This document shows positions 26,845-35,806 of a stretch of DNA of 64,000 nucleotides, one piece after another. Numbering within the stretch: the first letter of the stretch is position 1; each line of letters opens with the position of its first letter. This DNA comes from Clostridia bacterium (lineage in GTDB: Bacteria; Bacillota; Clostridia; Peptostreptococcales; Anaerovoracaceae): the NCBI GenBank assembly GCA_902363595.1, contig CABJAP010000010.1:124001-188000 (forward strand). Reading direction: 5' to 3'. Position numbers and translations under genes: made by a program. The notes beneath the pieces are model-generated. The model was not told the DNA's origin and made no database searches. It saw only the letters and a list, made by a program, of their open reading frames with translations.

Positions 26845-27372
26845 CTAGTATGCGGTTTCTAAAAGTCCATAATCGTTATCGTTTCTCTTGTAAACGACGC
26901 CTACGCTGTCCGTCTCCATGTTGAGAAAAACAAAGAAATTGTGTTCCAAAAGTTCCATCTGCACGACGGCTTCATCGACAGTCATCGGCACCAGATCGAA
27001 TCTCTTCTTTCTGACAACCTGAATTTCTTCCTGTTCTTCTTCAGTTTCCGGAAGCTCAGCGAACGCAAGGTCCTTGTGATCTTTATATTTTCTCTGCAGC
27101 TTTGTCTTGAATTTGGACATCTGGCGAGATAATTTTTCTACGACGCGATCAACGCCTTCGTAAGGATCCTCTGCCAGGACTTCTGCCCGGAAGATGGTTC
27201 CCTTTGTATTTATGGTAGCCTCAACTTTATACTTTCCTTTCTCCCTCAGGGTCATAACATTTGCAGTAATTTCGTTTGAAAAGTATTTGTCCAGTTTTGC
27301 GAACTTCTTTTCAATAGTCTCTTTTAACTTTTCACTGGCATTATAGTTCTTACTGTTGATAACTATCTTCAT
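26845..27372 (-). CDS. hpf: Ribosome hibernation promoting factor, long form
   Basis: 175 residues. Binds the 30S decoding region and dimerises ribosomes to 100S in stationary phase or stress. The N-terminal ribosome-binding domain (MKIVINSKNYNASEKLKE ... FRAEVLAEDPYEGVDRVVEKLSRQM) is joined by a charged linker to the C-terminal dimerisation domain (VVRKKRFDLVPMTVDEAVVQM ... FFVFLNMETDSVGVVYKRNDNDYGLLE). That makes it the long HPF of Firmicutes. I start at ATG 27372, with GGAGG 8 bases upstream, rather than the longer frame at 27411. Its own promoter (27432-27460) lies just downstream of the raiA-type RNA. Confidence 0.95.
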   Translation of the reverse strand: MKIVINSKNYNASEKLKETIEKKFAKLDKYFSNEITANVMTLREKGKYKVEATINTKGTIFRAEVLAEDPYEGVDRVVEKLSRQMSKFKTKLQRKYKDHKDLAFAELPETEEEQEEIQVVRKKRFDLVPMTVDEAVVQMELLEHNFFVFLNMETDSVGVVYKRNDNDYGLLETAY

Positions 27373-27431
27373 ACCCTTAACCTCCTTGCCGCGATACAGC
27401 TGATGCCGCATCCGCTTATTAGTGTAAACAT

Positions 27432-27460
27432 ATTATAGCAATAAATACAAATTTATTCAA
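27432..27460 (-). promoter_or_regulatory. hpf promoter
   Basis: Minus strand TTGAAT (27455-27460), 17 bases, TATAAT (27432-27437). Confidence 0.82.
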
Positions 27461-27481
27461 TGAATTTGCATGAGAATGTAA

Positions 27482-27686
27482 GAAAAAGAGCGCAGTCTGT
27501 GCCGGCTGCTCAGCTGACCTGGTCTTTGCCCCCACACTTGCCTTTACCTGACTTTGTCAGAGGACTTACTTCTAAGCTACGCCATGATCACTGCCGCCTT
27601 GCGGATCAGCTTACGTGGGACCTTTTGCCCGTAGCTGGCATGGCCTTTCAACCACAGGCCTGAGCAACCGGCGCAAACTGCGCCTT
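27482..27686 (-). ncRNA. raiA-motif structured RNA
   Basis: A roughly 200-base non-coding stretch between comF and hpf folds into a closed structure. On the minus strand GCGCAGT (27677-27683) pairs with ACTGCGC (27490-27496). Next to it a 13-base arm (27660-27672) pairs with 27501-27513, with a single G-U in place of Watson-Crick pairing. Right after the closing stem the minus strand reads TCTTTTTCT, a terminator tail. The raiA motif is a published large Firmicutes/Actinobacteria RNA known from this exact place (upstream of raiA/hpf, downstream of comF) and linked to sporulation and aggregation in Clostridium. I identify it by position, size and fold. A covariance-model match was not possible here. 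Confidence 0.72.
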
Positions 27687-27693
27687 GTATTTT

Positions 27694-28434
27694 TTATTGT
27701 TTAGGCGCTTTGTTTGCCCCGCAGGCGAAGGAAAGCACATGAATTTCCTTTGCGCCCGCCTCGCGCAGCACCCTGCTACATGCATCCATCGTACTCCCTG
27801 TAGTATAAATATCATCCACCAGTAAAATCCTGCGGTCTTCCAGCTTATAATGATTCCCCGGCGCTGCAGCAAAGGCTCCTTCCAGATTCTGCTGCCGCTC
27901 AAATGCGCCCAAACCCTTCATGGGCAATGTCCGGCGACGGCGAATCAGCAGATTGGGCACGCAGGGCGTCCCCATGCGCCAGGCCAGACGGGAAGCCATT
28001 ACCGCTGCCTGGTTGAAACCCCTCTGGGCCTGTTTTTTCCCATACATGGGCACAGGCGCGATCAGGTCGAAGTCTTCTTCTTCCAGGCGCATTCGGTCGT
28101 AGAGTACATCGCCCAGCTTGCGGCCGATATAGGATTTCCCCTTGTACTTATAATCCAGCAGCACACCACGTTCATAGAGGCCGTACTGGACGCAGGTGTA
28201 TCCCCGGTCAAAATCGTGGCCGTACGTCCTGCAGTCCCAGCATAAATCGCGGCGATAGCTTTCCTCAAGTATTTTTCCGCATTTTCTGCAGGTCTTTTTT
28301 CCCAGCCAGTGAAATTTCTCTATGCACTCGTCGCAAAGGGCGTACGGCCGGGTCTTGTCGATGATGCTGCCGCAAGAAATGCAATAAATATTGGACGGAT
28401 ACAAAAGTTCCAATCCTGTTTCAATAATCCCCAT
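27694..28434 (-). CDS. comF: ComF-family phosphoribosyltransferase-like protein
   Basis: 246 residues. An N-terminal zinc-ribbon has paired cysteines (CISCG, CDEC, CRKCG, CWDC). The C-terminal phosphoribosyltransferase fold has PVPMYGKKQAQRGFNQA and the PRPP-binding loop ILLVDDIYTTGSTMDAC. ComFC is needed for natural transformation in Bacillus and other bacteria; in anaerobic Clostridia its role is less clear. It follows recD2 by 16 bases on the minus strand, so the two form an operon. Confidence 0.9.
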   Translation of the reverse strand: MGIIETGLELLYPSNIYCISCGSIIDKTRPYALCDECIEKFHWLGKKTCRKCGKILEESYRRDLCWDCRTYGHDFDRGYTCVQYGLYERGVLLDYKYKGKSYIGRKLGDVLYDRMRLEEEDFDLIAPVPMYGKKQAQRGFNQAAVMASRLAWRMGTPCVPNLLIRRRRTLPMKGLGAFERQQNLEGAFAAAPGNHYKLEDRRILLVDDIYTTGSTMDACSRVLREAGAKEIHVLSFACGANKAPKQ

Positions 28435-28450
28435 AAATCCCCCTTTTATC

Positions 28451-30664
28451 TTAAAAGCTCAGCAGCGCTTTCAGCCGCACCGAAAGTCCTGAATACCGCT
28501 GGGTGATCCGATTGTTGTCCACCATGGCATGCATCTTGTTTTCCGATCCTACCAGTACCACGGCGTGCTTTCCCCTGGTAACGCCTGTGTAGAGCAGATT
28601 TCTCGTGGCCAGAACCGGCGGGAACCAGGACATAGGCATGATGACAATGGGAAATTCGCTGCCCTGGCTCTTGTGAACTGTAACCGCGTAGGCCAGTTCC
28701 AGCTCATCCAATTGGCTGAAGTCATAGGTAACATATTTGCATTCGTCAAAGACCACCACCACTTCATTGAATTCCCGGTCAATACTGTTGATGAATCCCA
28801 CATCGCCGTTGAAAACCCCTTCGCCCTCTGTGAAATCTTCTTGGTTCCGCCATTTAAGCTGGTAGTTGTTCTTAATTTGCATGACTTTATCATGCTCCCG
28901 AAAAATCCGGTCGCCTGCTTTACGCTCCTCCAGCTCCGGACAGGGCGGATTGAAAACGTCCTGCAGCTCCCGGTTGAGGTTGATGCTGCCCAGAAGGCCT
29001 TTTCTCACCGGCGTTAATATCTGTATATCCCTCACAGGCATGATCTGTGTGTAATAGGCAGGAAGCCTGCGAATGCAAAGGTCTTTGATCAAATTGAGCA
29101 TGTCCTTTTCCGACTTTTGACGCATCATGAAAAAGTCTTTCCCCTTTTCGTTACAGTCCGGATATTCTCCCCGGTTGATTTTATGGGCGTTGACCACGAT
29201 TAGGCTTTCCTTCGCCTGACGAAAAATTTCTGTAAGCTTGACGCAGTAAATATACTCGCTGTTGATGATATCACGCAGAACATTTCCAGCCCCCACAGAC
29301 GGCAGCTGATCCGCGTCCCCCACCAGAATCAGTCTCGTTGCCGGCTTGATAGCGCTGACAAGTCCGTTCATCAGCATGAGATCAATCATGGATGCTTCAT
29401 CGATAATCACAGCATCGTAGTCAAGAGGGTCCTCTGCGGTCTTTCCAAAGCGCATGGTGTCTTCCCCTTCGGAATAATAATATTCCAGCAGCCGGTGTAT
29501 GGTGCTGGCCTCATAGCCGGAAGTCTCGGTGATCCGCTTGGCTGCTCTTCCGGTAGGCGCAGCAATGGCCGTCTTAAGGCCGCTGTGCTGGAGAATCTTG
29601 ATGATGGAATTGATGATCGTCGTCTTTCCTGTTCCAGGTCCGCCGGTGATCACCGATATCCCCTGGTTCAGCGATGTTTTCACTGCGTATTTTTGGTTTT
29701 CGGAAAGGGCGATTCCGCTTTCCGTCTCTGTGACAGCAATCAAACTGTCCAGGTCGGAGCCGATGGCTTTCAGCCCGGCCGAGTTGATCGCGGCCAAACA
29801 TTTACATACATTCTGTTCTGCCAGATAATAGGGCATTAGAAAGACCACATTGCGGTTTTCTAGATTTTCAATATGCACATCGCCTTGAAAAGCCATCTCA
29901 ACCAGGCAGTCGTTAATTTTATCGCTTTCTACCTCCAAAAGTCCGCCCGCTTTTTCGCAGAGAACCGTTTGCGGCAAAAATGTATTCCCCTCTCCTGCAA
30001 AATACCAGAGGGTAAATTTGACACCGCTCTTGATCCGATGTTCGTCGTCCCTGGCGATTCCCATTTTTTCAGCAATCTTATCGGCTTTTTTAAAGCCGAT
30101 GCCGAAGATATCCTCTGCCAGCCGGTAGGGGTTTTCTTCAACAGCCGTGATCGTATCGGATCCATAAACGCGGTACAGCTTCATCGCATAGTCTGCATTG
30201 ATTCCGAACTGCTGCAAATATAAGGTGATCCTGGCGAATTCCCTGTGGCTGCGAAACGCCTCGGCCACAGCCTCTGCTTTTTTGTCGCCGATGCCGTCGA
30301 TCTCCGTCAGCTTTTGCGGCTGTTTTTCAATAATTTCAAAGGTCTCGCTTCCAAATTTGGCAACGATGGCCGCAGCCGTCTTTTTTCCAATGCCTTTGAG
30401 GACTCCGGATGCCAGAAATTCTTGGATCCCGTCCTCCGTAGAGGGCATGACCTCTTCAAAACCGCTTACAGCGAACTGTTCGCCGTAAGTGGGGTGTATT
30501 TTCCACTGGCCCCTTAGTATATAGCTGCTGCCCTTATGGCAGGATGGCAGGCTGCCTACTGCAGTAAACTGTTCCTCTTCTGTTTCAAAGACCGCAATCG
30601 TATATCCGTTTTCTTGGTTATGAAAAATAATCTCTGCGACGCTGCCTTGTTTTTCTTCCATCAT
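28451..30664 (-). CDS. recD2: RecD2-like ATP-dependent DNA helicase
   Basis: 737 residues. An N-terminal OB-like and helix-hairpin-helix region (KGIGKKTAAAIVAKFG, IDGIGDKKAEAVAE, FGIGFKKADKIAEKMGI) precedes the SF1B helicase core. The core has Walker A GGPGTGKTTII, Walker B VIIDEASMID, LVGDADQLPSVGAG and motif VI AVTVHKSQGSEFP ... YTGVTRGK. RecD2/YrrC is a 5'-3' helicase that acts without RecBC in Firmicutes replication-fork repair. It lies between yhaM and comF with short gaps (35 and 16 bases). Confidence 0.95.
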   Translation of the reverse strand: MMEEKQGSVAEIIFHNQENGYTIAVFETEEEQFTAVGSLPSCHKGSSYILRGQWKIHPTYGEQFAVSGFEEVMPSTEDGIQEFLASGVLKGIGKKTAAAIVAKFGSETFEIIEKQPQKLTEIDGIGDKKAEAVAEAFRSHREFARITLYLQQFGINADYAMKLYRVYGSDTITAVEENPYRLAEDIFGIGFKKADKIAEKMGIARDDEHRIKSGVKFTLWYFAGEGNTFLPQTVLCEKAGGLLEVESDKINDCLVEMAFQGDVHIENLENRNVVFLMPYYLAEQNVCKCLAAINSAGLKAIGSDLDSLIAVTETESGIALSENQKYAVKTSLNQGISVITGGPGTGKTTIINSIIKILQHSGLKTAIAAPTGRAAKRITETSGYEASTIHRLLEYYYSEGEDTMRFGKTAEDPLDYDAVIIDEASMIDLMLMNGLVSAIKPATRLILVGDADQLPSVGAGNVLRDIINSEYIYCVKLTEIFRQAKESLIVVNAHKINRGEYPDCNEKGKDFFMMRQKSEKDMLNLIKDLCIRRLPAYYTQIMPVRDIQILTPVRKGLLGSINLNRELQDVFNPPCPELEERKAGDRIFREHDKVMQIKNNYQLKWRNQEDFTEGEGVFNGDVGFINSIDREFNEVVVVFDECKYVTYDFSQLDELELAYAVTVHKSQGSEFPIVIMPMSWFPPVLATRNLLYTGVTRGKHAVVLVGSENKMHAMVDNNRITQRYSGLSVRLKALLSF

Positions 30665-30699
30665 TTGATTTTCTTCACTCCCCGAAACACTCCTTCCGA

Positions 30700-31659
30700 T
30701 CAGTCTTTTACCTTGTACAGTCTGCGGTTATCCAGCGTCCATACTCGGTCGCTGAATTCGCCTGGCTCTGTTTTGTCCAGGGCATCCTGCATGTCAAACA
30801 TTCTGGCGTCAATCATATCCAAATAGTGGAGGATCTCTGCTTCCGGGAAAAGGGGTTTTTTGGGACTTCCAAATTCCGGTTCATAATGATGGGAAAGGAT
30901 CATGTGTTCCAACATGATCGCCTTTTCTTTTGGAAAGTCCAGTTCCTCCGTCAGTCGATCCAGAACCTTAATTCCCTGGATCAAATGCCCCAGCATCTGG
31001 CCTTCAAAGGAGTACCCGGATGAAATCCCCAGTTCGTTGGATTCGATTTCATTGAGCTTTTCCATGTCGTGGAGGATCACCCCGGCCATGACCAGATCTG
31101 CGTTCAGGTTGGTGTACACCTGGCACATCCGCTCCCCGTTCATGAGCATTCTTTTCACGTGGTAGAGCAGTCCGGCCATCTCCGCATGGTGGTTTTTCTG
31201 GGCAGCCGGGTAGTACATAAGTTTTTCTCTATTTTCTTGCAGGACTTTGACGCATAGCTTTTTCAGGTCCTGATCGGAAAAGGCCTCCGCCTTGCCTAAT
31301 ATATATTCATACATATCTTCCGGTCTTTCCGGGGCAGCCTTGATGAAATCGCTGAATTCAAGCGGATCATTTTCCGCCCGCCTGCGAATCCGCAGTACCC
31401 GGAATTGTTTGAGCCCGTTCCATTCGGTCACGTTGGCCCTGATCTTGACAATGTCACCTTCCTTGATCTGGGCCAAAGACGGCAGCTCCTCGTCGGCTAC
31501 ATCCCATTTCTTTCCCGATATTTCACCGGTCTTATCCGCCAGCATTACATCCAGGTATTGTTTTTTATTGGCTCCAATCTTCATGGCGATGGATTTCACC
31601 ATAAAAAAATCCGTAACTTCCTGCGCGGTCTTTATATTTGCAATGTAAACTTCTTTCAT
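30700..31659 (-). CDS. yhaM: 3'-5' exoribonuclease YhaM family (OB + HD)
   Basis: 319 residues. An N-terminal OB-fold (VTDFFMVKSIAMKIGANKKQYLDVML written in parts: FFMVKS, YLDVMLADKTGEI) is followed by an HD domain. Metal ligands are visible in KNHHAEMAGLLYHV, VILHDMEKL and LSHHYEPEFGSPK. B. subtilis YhaM degrades RNA and single-stranded DNA from the 3' end. It heads a likely operon with recD2 and comF. A minus-strand TATAAT lies at 31697-31702, about 40 bases before the start, with a poor -35. Confidence 0.88.
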   Translation of the reverse strand: MKEVYIANIKTAQEVTDFFMVKSIAMKIGANKKQYLDVMLADKTGEISGKKWDVADEELPSLAQIKEGDIVKIRANVTEWNGLKQFRVLRIRRRAENDPLEFSDFIKAAPERPEDMYEYILGKAEAFSDQDLKKLCVKVLQENREKLMYYPAAQKNHHAEMAGLLYHVKRMLMNGERMCQVYTNLNADLVMAGVILHDMEKLNEIESNELGISSGYSFEGQMLGHLIQGIKVLDRLTEELDFPKEKAIMLEHMILSHHYEPEFGSPKKPLFPEAEILHYLDMIDARMFDMQDALDKTEPGEFSDRVWTLDNRRLYKVKD

Positions 31660-31872
31660 TTATTCACTATGTTTCCTCTCTAAAATCTATTTATCTATTA
31701 TACTACAAGTTACCTTGGAATGGCGGCCCTTTTTCGCAAAGTTATCAAAAACCCATTTCTAAAACGCTGGCTCTGCGCGGCCATCGAATCCAGCAATTCA
31801 ATAAAAGCCATAGAATAGGATTTTCCCTTTCGGTACATTCCCCTGATCCTGCCTGCCGTTTTGTAAGTATGC

Positions 31873-31900
31873 ACCAGATTTCGTGTCTATGCATATACTG
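31873..31900 (+). promoter_or_regulatory. Candidate mother-cell (sigma-K/E) promoter of cwlJ-gerQ
   Basis: AC at 31873-31874, 17 bases, then CATATACTG at 31892-31900, close to the sigma-K pattern and also near the sigma-E -10 CATACACT. It lies about 30 bases before the cwlJ ATG. No sigma-A promoter is visible, which fits sporulation control. Confidence 0.4.
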
Positions 31901-31930
31901 ACTGTAGTATGAAAAGCAGAGGTGAATTTT

Positions 31931-32374
31931 ATGGCACTAGACACTCGTGAGCTGTTTGCACGGCTCATCCAATGCGAGGCGGGTGGAGAAGGAGACGATG
32001 GAATGAGAGCAGTTGCTACGGTTATCATGAATCGAGCCACCATTGATTACGGTGAGTTTGCCCGGGTCAGTCAAGGCGGCGACGTACGCAACATTATCAC
32101 TCAGCAGGGCCAGTTTGTCTGTATGAGAGAATCCGTCGGAGGCCGTTACAACCCGCAGAATGTATATAATATGACACCTACCGATATCCATTACGATATT
32201 GTGGATTGGGCGATGGCAGGCGGCAGGCTCCAGGGCGTTGACCATTCTTTATTCTTTTTTAACCCTTATAGTGATACCTGTCCGCCTTATTTTCCCACCA
32301 ATGTAGGCGTGATCCATAATCGCGTTGGCGATCATTGTTTTTATATTCCAACTTCGAACTATGCGAATACTTAA
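31931..32374 (+). CDS. cwlJ: CwlJ-like spore cortex-lytic cell wall hydrolase
   Basis: 147 residues, Hydrolase_2 (SleB/CwlJ) catalytic domain only. RLIQCEAGGEGDDGMRAVATVIMNR contains the catalytic Glu (shown in parts: LIQCEAGGEG and AVATVIMNR). It is followed by TQQGQFVCM and DHSLFFFNP. There is no signal peptide and no peptidoglycan-binding domain, which separates CwlJ (coat-located, about 142 residues in Bacillus) from SleB. It would cut cortex peptidoglycan at germination. Start ATG 31931 with AGAGGTG 7 bases upstream; the longer frame starts with GTG inside that site. The next gene, 18 bases away, is GerQ-like. CwlJ depends on GerQ in Bacillus, which supports the call. Confidence 0.82.
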   Translation: MALDTRELFARLIQCEAGGEGDDGMRAVATVIMNRATIDYGEFARVSQGGDVRNIITQQGQFVCMRESVGGRYNPQNVYNMTPTDIHYDIVDWAMAGGRLQGVDHSLFFFNPYSDTCPPYFPTNVGVIHNRVGDHCFYIPTSNYANT

Positions 32375-32392
32375 AAAGAGAGGTATGATTTT

Positions 32393-33022
32393 ATGGCATG
32401 TTGTGAAACTCCATTAATACGAATTGAGAAAATTAAGAAAAACCAAATTGTAAACCCGGGATCATCTCCTTATAACCAGATGCCGGAAACAGGCCCAAGC
32501 AATAGCACTCAACCGGGAAATCTGCTTCCGCCGCAGGATATGACTCCTATTGTAACACCAAATACTCCAGTGGACTCTGGAGCGGATCCGGTCAATCAGA
32601 TACCCGCTGCACCTGGCTCCAGCATGACACCGGAGCTGATCCCCAATGCGCCCACCTTTACGGTTCCCGCCAATCCGCTCCTTCCGGAAGGATACCGGGA
32701 AGTTCTGGATTATAATGCGGTACAGTATGCCAATGGTTTCTACCGGACGCAGATCGGCCGTTACGTGCGCGTTGAGCAGCTGATGGGGTCTAATTCCATA
32801 GAAACGAGGGAAGGCTACCTGATTGGCGTAGGAATTAATTATATCATTCTTCAGGAAATGTCCACAGGAAATATTCTTGTAATTGATTTCTACGGCATTA
32901 AAAGCATGTATGTTTATTACAATTTGGGCGGCACACCAGTCCTTCCAAGAACAATGGAAGCAGAAGACGAGGCAGTATCCGCGCAGCAGGAAACAGAACC
33001 AGCTGTAAAAGGCAAGAAATAA
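32393..33022 (+). CDS. gerQ: GerQ-like spore coat protein
   Basis: 209 residues, no signal peptide. The N-terminal 90 residues are a Pro/Asn/Gln/Ser-rich low-complexity stretch with an early Lys cluster (IEKIKKNQ). The C-terminal domain (about 115-185) has IGRYVRVEQL, GYLIGVGINYIILQEMSTGN and VIDFYGIKSMYVYY. This is the pattern of GerQ: beta strands around G-x-I-x-x-x-G-x-x-x-I-I-L and a hydrophobic IYLDYVTF-like strand. In Bacillus GerQ anchors CwlJ in the coat and is cross-linked through N-terminal lysines. Gene order cwlJ-gerQ is the same. Similarity is moderate, so the family call rests partly on the neighbour. Confidence 0.65.
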   Translation: MACCETPLIRIEKIKKNQIVNPGSSPYNQMPETGPSNSTQPGNLLPPQDMTPIVTPNTPVDSGADPVNQIPAAPGSSMTPELIPNAPTFTVPANPLLPEGYREVLDYNAVQYANGFYRTQIGRYVRVEQLMGSNSIETREGYLIGVGINYIILQEMSTGNILVIDFYGIKSMYVYYNLGGTPVLPRTMEAEDEAVSAQQETEPAVKGKK

Positions 33023-33071
33023 GATTTGCCATCCGAATCTTTTAATGCAAAAACTTAACGAAATCCATGAT

Positions 33072-33110
33072 AAATCCCGGAGCAGCTGTGCTTACGGGAT
33101 TTTATCGTTT
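33072..33110 (+). terminator. Terminator of cwlJ-gerQ
   Basis: AAATCCCG pairs with CGGGATTT, with an inner AGCA/TGCT stem, followed by TTTTATCGTTT. Confidence 0.82.
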
Positions 33111-33180
33111 AGTAACAGCCAATTGGAAAAGCAAAAGATTCTGCTCAAAGCAGCACCTTTTTAATTTTTCAGAAATGGTA

Positions 33181-33186
33181 TATAAT
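33181..33186 (+). promoter_or_regulatory. -10 of nadE
   Basis: Perfect TATAAT 45 bases before the chosen ATG; the -35 position (33158-33163) reads TTTTTA and is weak. An ATG-like longer start at 33189 would lie at the transcript start and is therefore unlikely. Confidence 0.6.
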
Positions 33187-33230
33187 AGATGGGATATTAC
33201 GATGCATACCAGTTAAGGAGAAAAATACCG

Positions 33231-35210
33231 ATGAAACATTTAGGTTTAGTTCGGGTCGGTGCCGCGGTACCGTCCCTGAAAGTCGCCAACACAAAATACA
33301 ATACGCAGCAGATTCTCACTCTCATCCAAGCGGCGGAAAAGGAACGGGCAGGGTTTCTCGTCTTTCCGGAGCTTGCCATCACCGGGTACACCTGCGGAGA
33401 CCTGTTTTATCAGGAGCATTTGTATCAAAGCCAGCTTGAATGCCTCTCAGAAATTGTCCTCGCCACCAAAAAACTGAGGACGACGGTGATTCTCGGCTGC
33501 TATCTGCGGATTGAAAACAGTCTCTATAATTGCGCCGTTCTCATCCAGGGCGGAAAAATCAAAGGAATCGTACCCAAAATGTTTTTGCCCAATTCCAAGG
33601 AGTTTTATGAGGCCCGGTGGTTTGCCAGCGGAATCGATCTGGCCCGCAGGCAGAAAGCAATCCGCCTCTTTGGCGAGGACATTCCCTTTGGAAACCTGCT
33701 TTTCTGCGATGATGCGGCTGAGCTTTGCGTGGGCGTGGAAATCTGCGAGGACTTGTGGCTTCCCATATCCCCCGGCTCCCAGATGGCCATGGCCGGTGCA
33801 CATATCCTCTTCAACACTTCCGCCAGCAACGACACGGTGGGCAAAGCGGATTACCGGAGAAACCTGGTTACAGTGGAAAGCGCCAAGTGCAATTGCGGTT
33901 ACGTCTACACATCGGCCGGTGTCAGCGAATCTACCACCGATGTGGTATTCAGCGGCCACAGCCTGATTGCGGAAAACGGCATTGTCTTGAAAGAAAGCGA
34001 CCGCCTCCAGCGGCAAAGCCAAATCATTTACAGCGAAATTGATTTTCAGAGAATCCGTTTTGAGCGGGCCCAGGACAGTAATATGAGCCGCTGTGCTTCT
34101 GCTTTCGGGGAGCCGGAGAAGTATCAGCAGATCGGACTTTCACCGGTTGCCTTGATCACTTCCCAGGATACCCTCTACCGCCGCTATGACCGGAATCCCT
34201 TTGTGCCCGACGACACCCAGATGGTCAACCAGCGCTGCGGGGAAATTTTCAACCTGCAGGCAGCGGGCCTGGCCAAGCGCATTGAGCATTCCCATTCGAG
34301 AAAATCCGTGGTGGGTATTTCCGGCGGATTGGATTCGACGCTGGCTCTGCTGGTTTGTGCCTATACCCACAAGCTGATCGGACGTCCGGCCGACGATATT
34401 GTGGCCGTCACCATGCCGGGCTTTGGCACAACCGGAAAAACGTATCACAATGCCATGACCATCATGAAGCTACTCGGCGCGCAGGTTCGGGAAATTTCCA
34501 TTAAGGATTCTGTAAACCAGCATTTCGCCGATATTGGCCACGATCCCCAGGTTCACGATGTGACGTATGAGAATTCCCAGGCCAGAGAGCGGACGCAGAT
34601 CCTCATGGATACGGCCAATCAGGAAGGCGGGCTGGTGGTAGGCACCGGCGACCTTTCGGAAATGGCGCTGGGATGGTGCACCTACAACGGCGATCACATG
34701 TCCATGTACGGGGTCAACGCCAGTGTTCCCAAGACGCTGGTCCGTTTTGTCGTCAAATGGGTCATGGAAAACAAGCTGAGCGGGCCCAGCGAAGATCCGG
34801 ATTTCAGCTCTGACAACGCTCTGCTGAAGGAAACCCTGCGAGACATTCTGGATACGCCCATTTCTCCTGAGCTGCTGCCGCCTGATCCCAACGGAGATAT
34901 CGCCCAAAAGACCGAGGAAAGCGTGGGGCCTTATATCCTCCATGATTTCTTTATCTATTATACGATCCGTTATGGAATGGAACCGGAAAAGCTTCTCTTT
35001 ACAGCAAAAAACGCCTTTGCCGGCGAATACGACGAGGCATTTATCAAGAAATGGATGACCACCTTCTACCGCAGGTTCTTTGCCCAGCAGTTCAAAAGAA
35101 GCTGCGTGCCTGACGGCCCCAAAGTGGGATCGGTCAGCTTGTCTCCTAGAGGGGACTGGCGGATGCCAAGCGATGCGGACGCGGCCATCTGGCTGGATGA
35201 AATTAAGTAA
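33231..35210 (+). CDS. nadE: Glutamine-dependent NAD+ synthetase
   Basis: About 659 residues. The N-terminal nitrilase-type glutaminase has its Glu-Lys-Cys triad region visible: [13 protein letters not shown] (Glu), [10 protein letters not shown] (Lys) and GVEICEDLW (Cys). The C-terminal NAD synthetase has the ATP pyrophosphatase loop [14 protein letters not shown] and the segment [20 protein letters not shown]. It makes NAD+ from deamido-NAD using glutamine-derived ammonia. The long two-domain form is common in Clostridia and Mycobacteria. Start ATG 33231 is set by AAGGAG about 10 bases upstream and by the promoter at 33181. It is transcribed alone. Confidence 0.95.
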   Translation: MKHLGLVRVGAAVPSLKVANTKYNTQQILTLIQAAEKERAGFLVFPELAITGYTCGDLFYQEHLYQSQLECLSEIVLATKKLRTTVILGCYLRIENSLYNCAVLIQGGKIKGIVPKMFLPNSKEFYEARWFASGIDLARRQKAIRLFGEDIPFGNLLFCDDAAELCVGVEICEDLWLPISPGSQMAMAGAHILFNTSASNDTVGKADYRRNLVTVESAKCNCGYVYTSAGVSESTTDVVFSGHSLIAENGIVLKESDRLQRQSQIIYSEIDFQRIRFERAQDSNMSRCASAFGEPEKYQQIGLSPVALITSQDTLYRRYDRNPFVPDDTQMVNQRCGEIFNLQAAGLAKRIEHSHSRKSVVGISGGLDSTLALLVCAYTHKLIGRPADDIVAVTMPGFGTTGKTYHNAMTIMKLLGAQVREISIKDSVNQHFADIGHDPQVHDVTYENSQARERTQILMDTANQEGGLVVGTGDLSEMALGWCTYNGDHMSMYGVNASVPKTLVRFVVKWVMENKLSGPSEDPDFSSDNALLKETLRDILDTPISPELLPPDPNGDIAQKTEESVGPYILHDFFIYYTIRYGMEPEKLLFTAKNAFAGEYDEAFIKKWMTTFYRRFFAQQFKRSCVPDGPKVGSVSLSPRGDWRMPSDADAAIWLDEIK

Positions 35211-35250
35211 AAAACGTGTGCATGACGATATTTCCTGCGTTATGAAAAAA
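35209..35250 (+). repeat. R3 repeat, short copy
   Basis: Starts in the nadE stop codon and reads AAAAACGTGTGCATGACG followed by ATATTTCCTGCGTTATGAAA. The same two blocks occur at 42518-42647, separated there by about 95 extra bases. This copy looks internally deleted. Confidence 0.55.
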
Positions 35251-35292
35251 AGCCGGCCGGCGTCCGTAAGAGAAACGGGCGCCCAACCGGCT
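35245..35292 (-). terminator. Terminator of the AraC/ASCH operon
   Basis: AGCCGG pairs with CCGGCT, with inner CGGCG/CGCC and CCGT/ACGG pairing; the minus strand ends in seven T. Confidence 0.75.
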
Positions 35293-35339
35293 GACTGCTG
35301 AATAGATGGCTGCGCTATTTTTCCAGCCCAGCCCGCAGG

Positions 35340-35804
35340 CTAGAATCTGGATTTCTCATAGTTGTAAGGAACGCTTGTCCCGGCAGCCACATCTTCAATT
35401 TTCTCCAGGATCAGCCAATCGTCCATATTCCCCTGATGCTCAAAATCCAGAGGCTCGATCTGCTCCACTTCTTGGAATTCCACAAGGCAAAGGCATTTTT
35501 TATGCCACCGTTTTTTCTGCTTTTCAGACAGGTTCAGCTTCTGCTGGTTCTTCTCTAAAACCTCATCAATCTCTTCATCGGACAGCTTCACAAAATTTTC
35601 CACATCCTTCACCACAGCCTTGGCCGTAATTTTAGCAGTCCCTTTTTCCATAAAGTAGAGCTCCTCGCCGGCAAAAACCCTGCTGTGGGGAATTTTCCGC
35701 CCGGCCGCGCCGCGTACGACCATCGTCTTTGTTCCGTCCAAAATTTTATCTAGGACCTTTTCTCCGCGTTTGCCTGCATTGTCGCAGTATACTAAATGTA
35801 CCAT
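35340..35804 (-). CDS. ASCH/PUA-like domain protein, unknown function
   Basis: About 154 residues. The first half (LVYCDNAGKRGEKVL, KILDGTKTMVVRG, then GEELYFMEKG and ITAKAVVKDVENF) resembles an ASCH domain, a PUA-like beta barrel thought to bind RNA. It shows the typical K-x-I-x-x-G-x-K-T-x-x-x-R start. The rest is charged and helical. I start at ATG 35804, with GGAGG 7 bases upstream. The reading frame continues to 35987, but that part runs through the AraC gene. The start overlaps the stop region of the AraC-type regulator (35807), so the two are co-transcribed. Confidence 0.6.
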   Translation of the reverse strand: MVHLVYCDNAGKRGEKVLDKILDGTKTMVVRGAAGRKIPHSRVFAGEELYFMEKGTAKITAKAVVKDVENFVKLSDEEIDEVLEKNQQKLNLSEKQKKRWHKKCLCLVEFQEVEQIEPLDFEHQGNMDDWLILEKIEDVAAGTSVPYNYEKSRF

Positions 35805-35806
35805 TT

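Noticed and set aside
27460..27663. Plus-strand ORF over the comF-hpf gap
   Set aside because: No ribosome site; the region is accounted for by a folded RNA on the minus strand.
31720..31760. Possible fifth R1 copy (TTTTTCGCAAAGTTAT...)
   Set aside because: Only the first dozen bases match; the GTGGGTTT block and the right end are missing.
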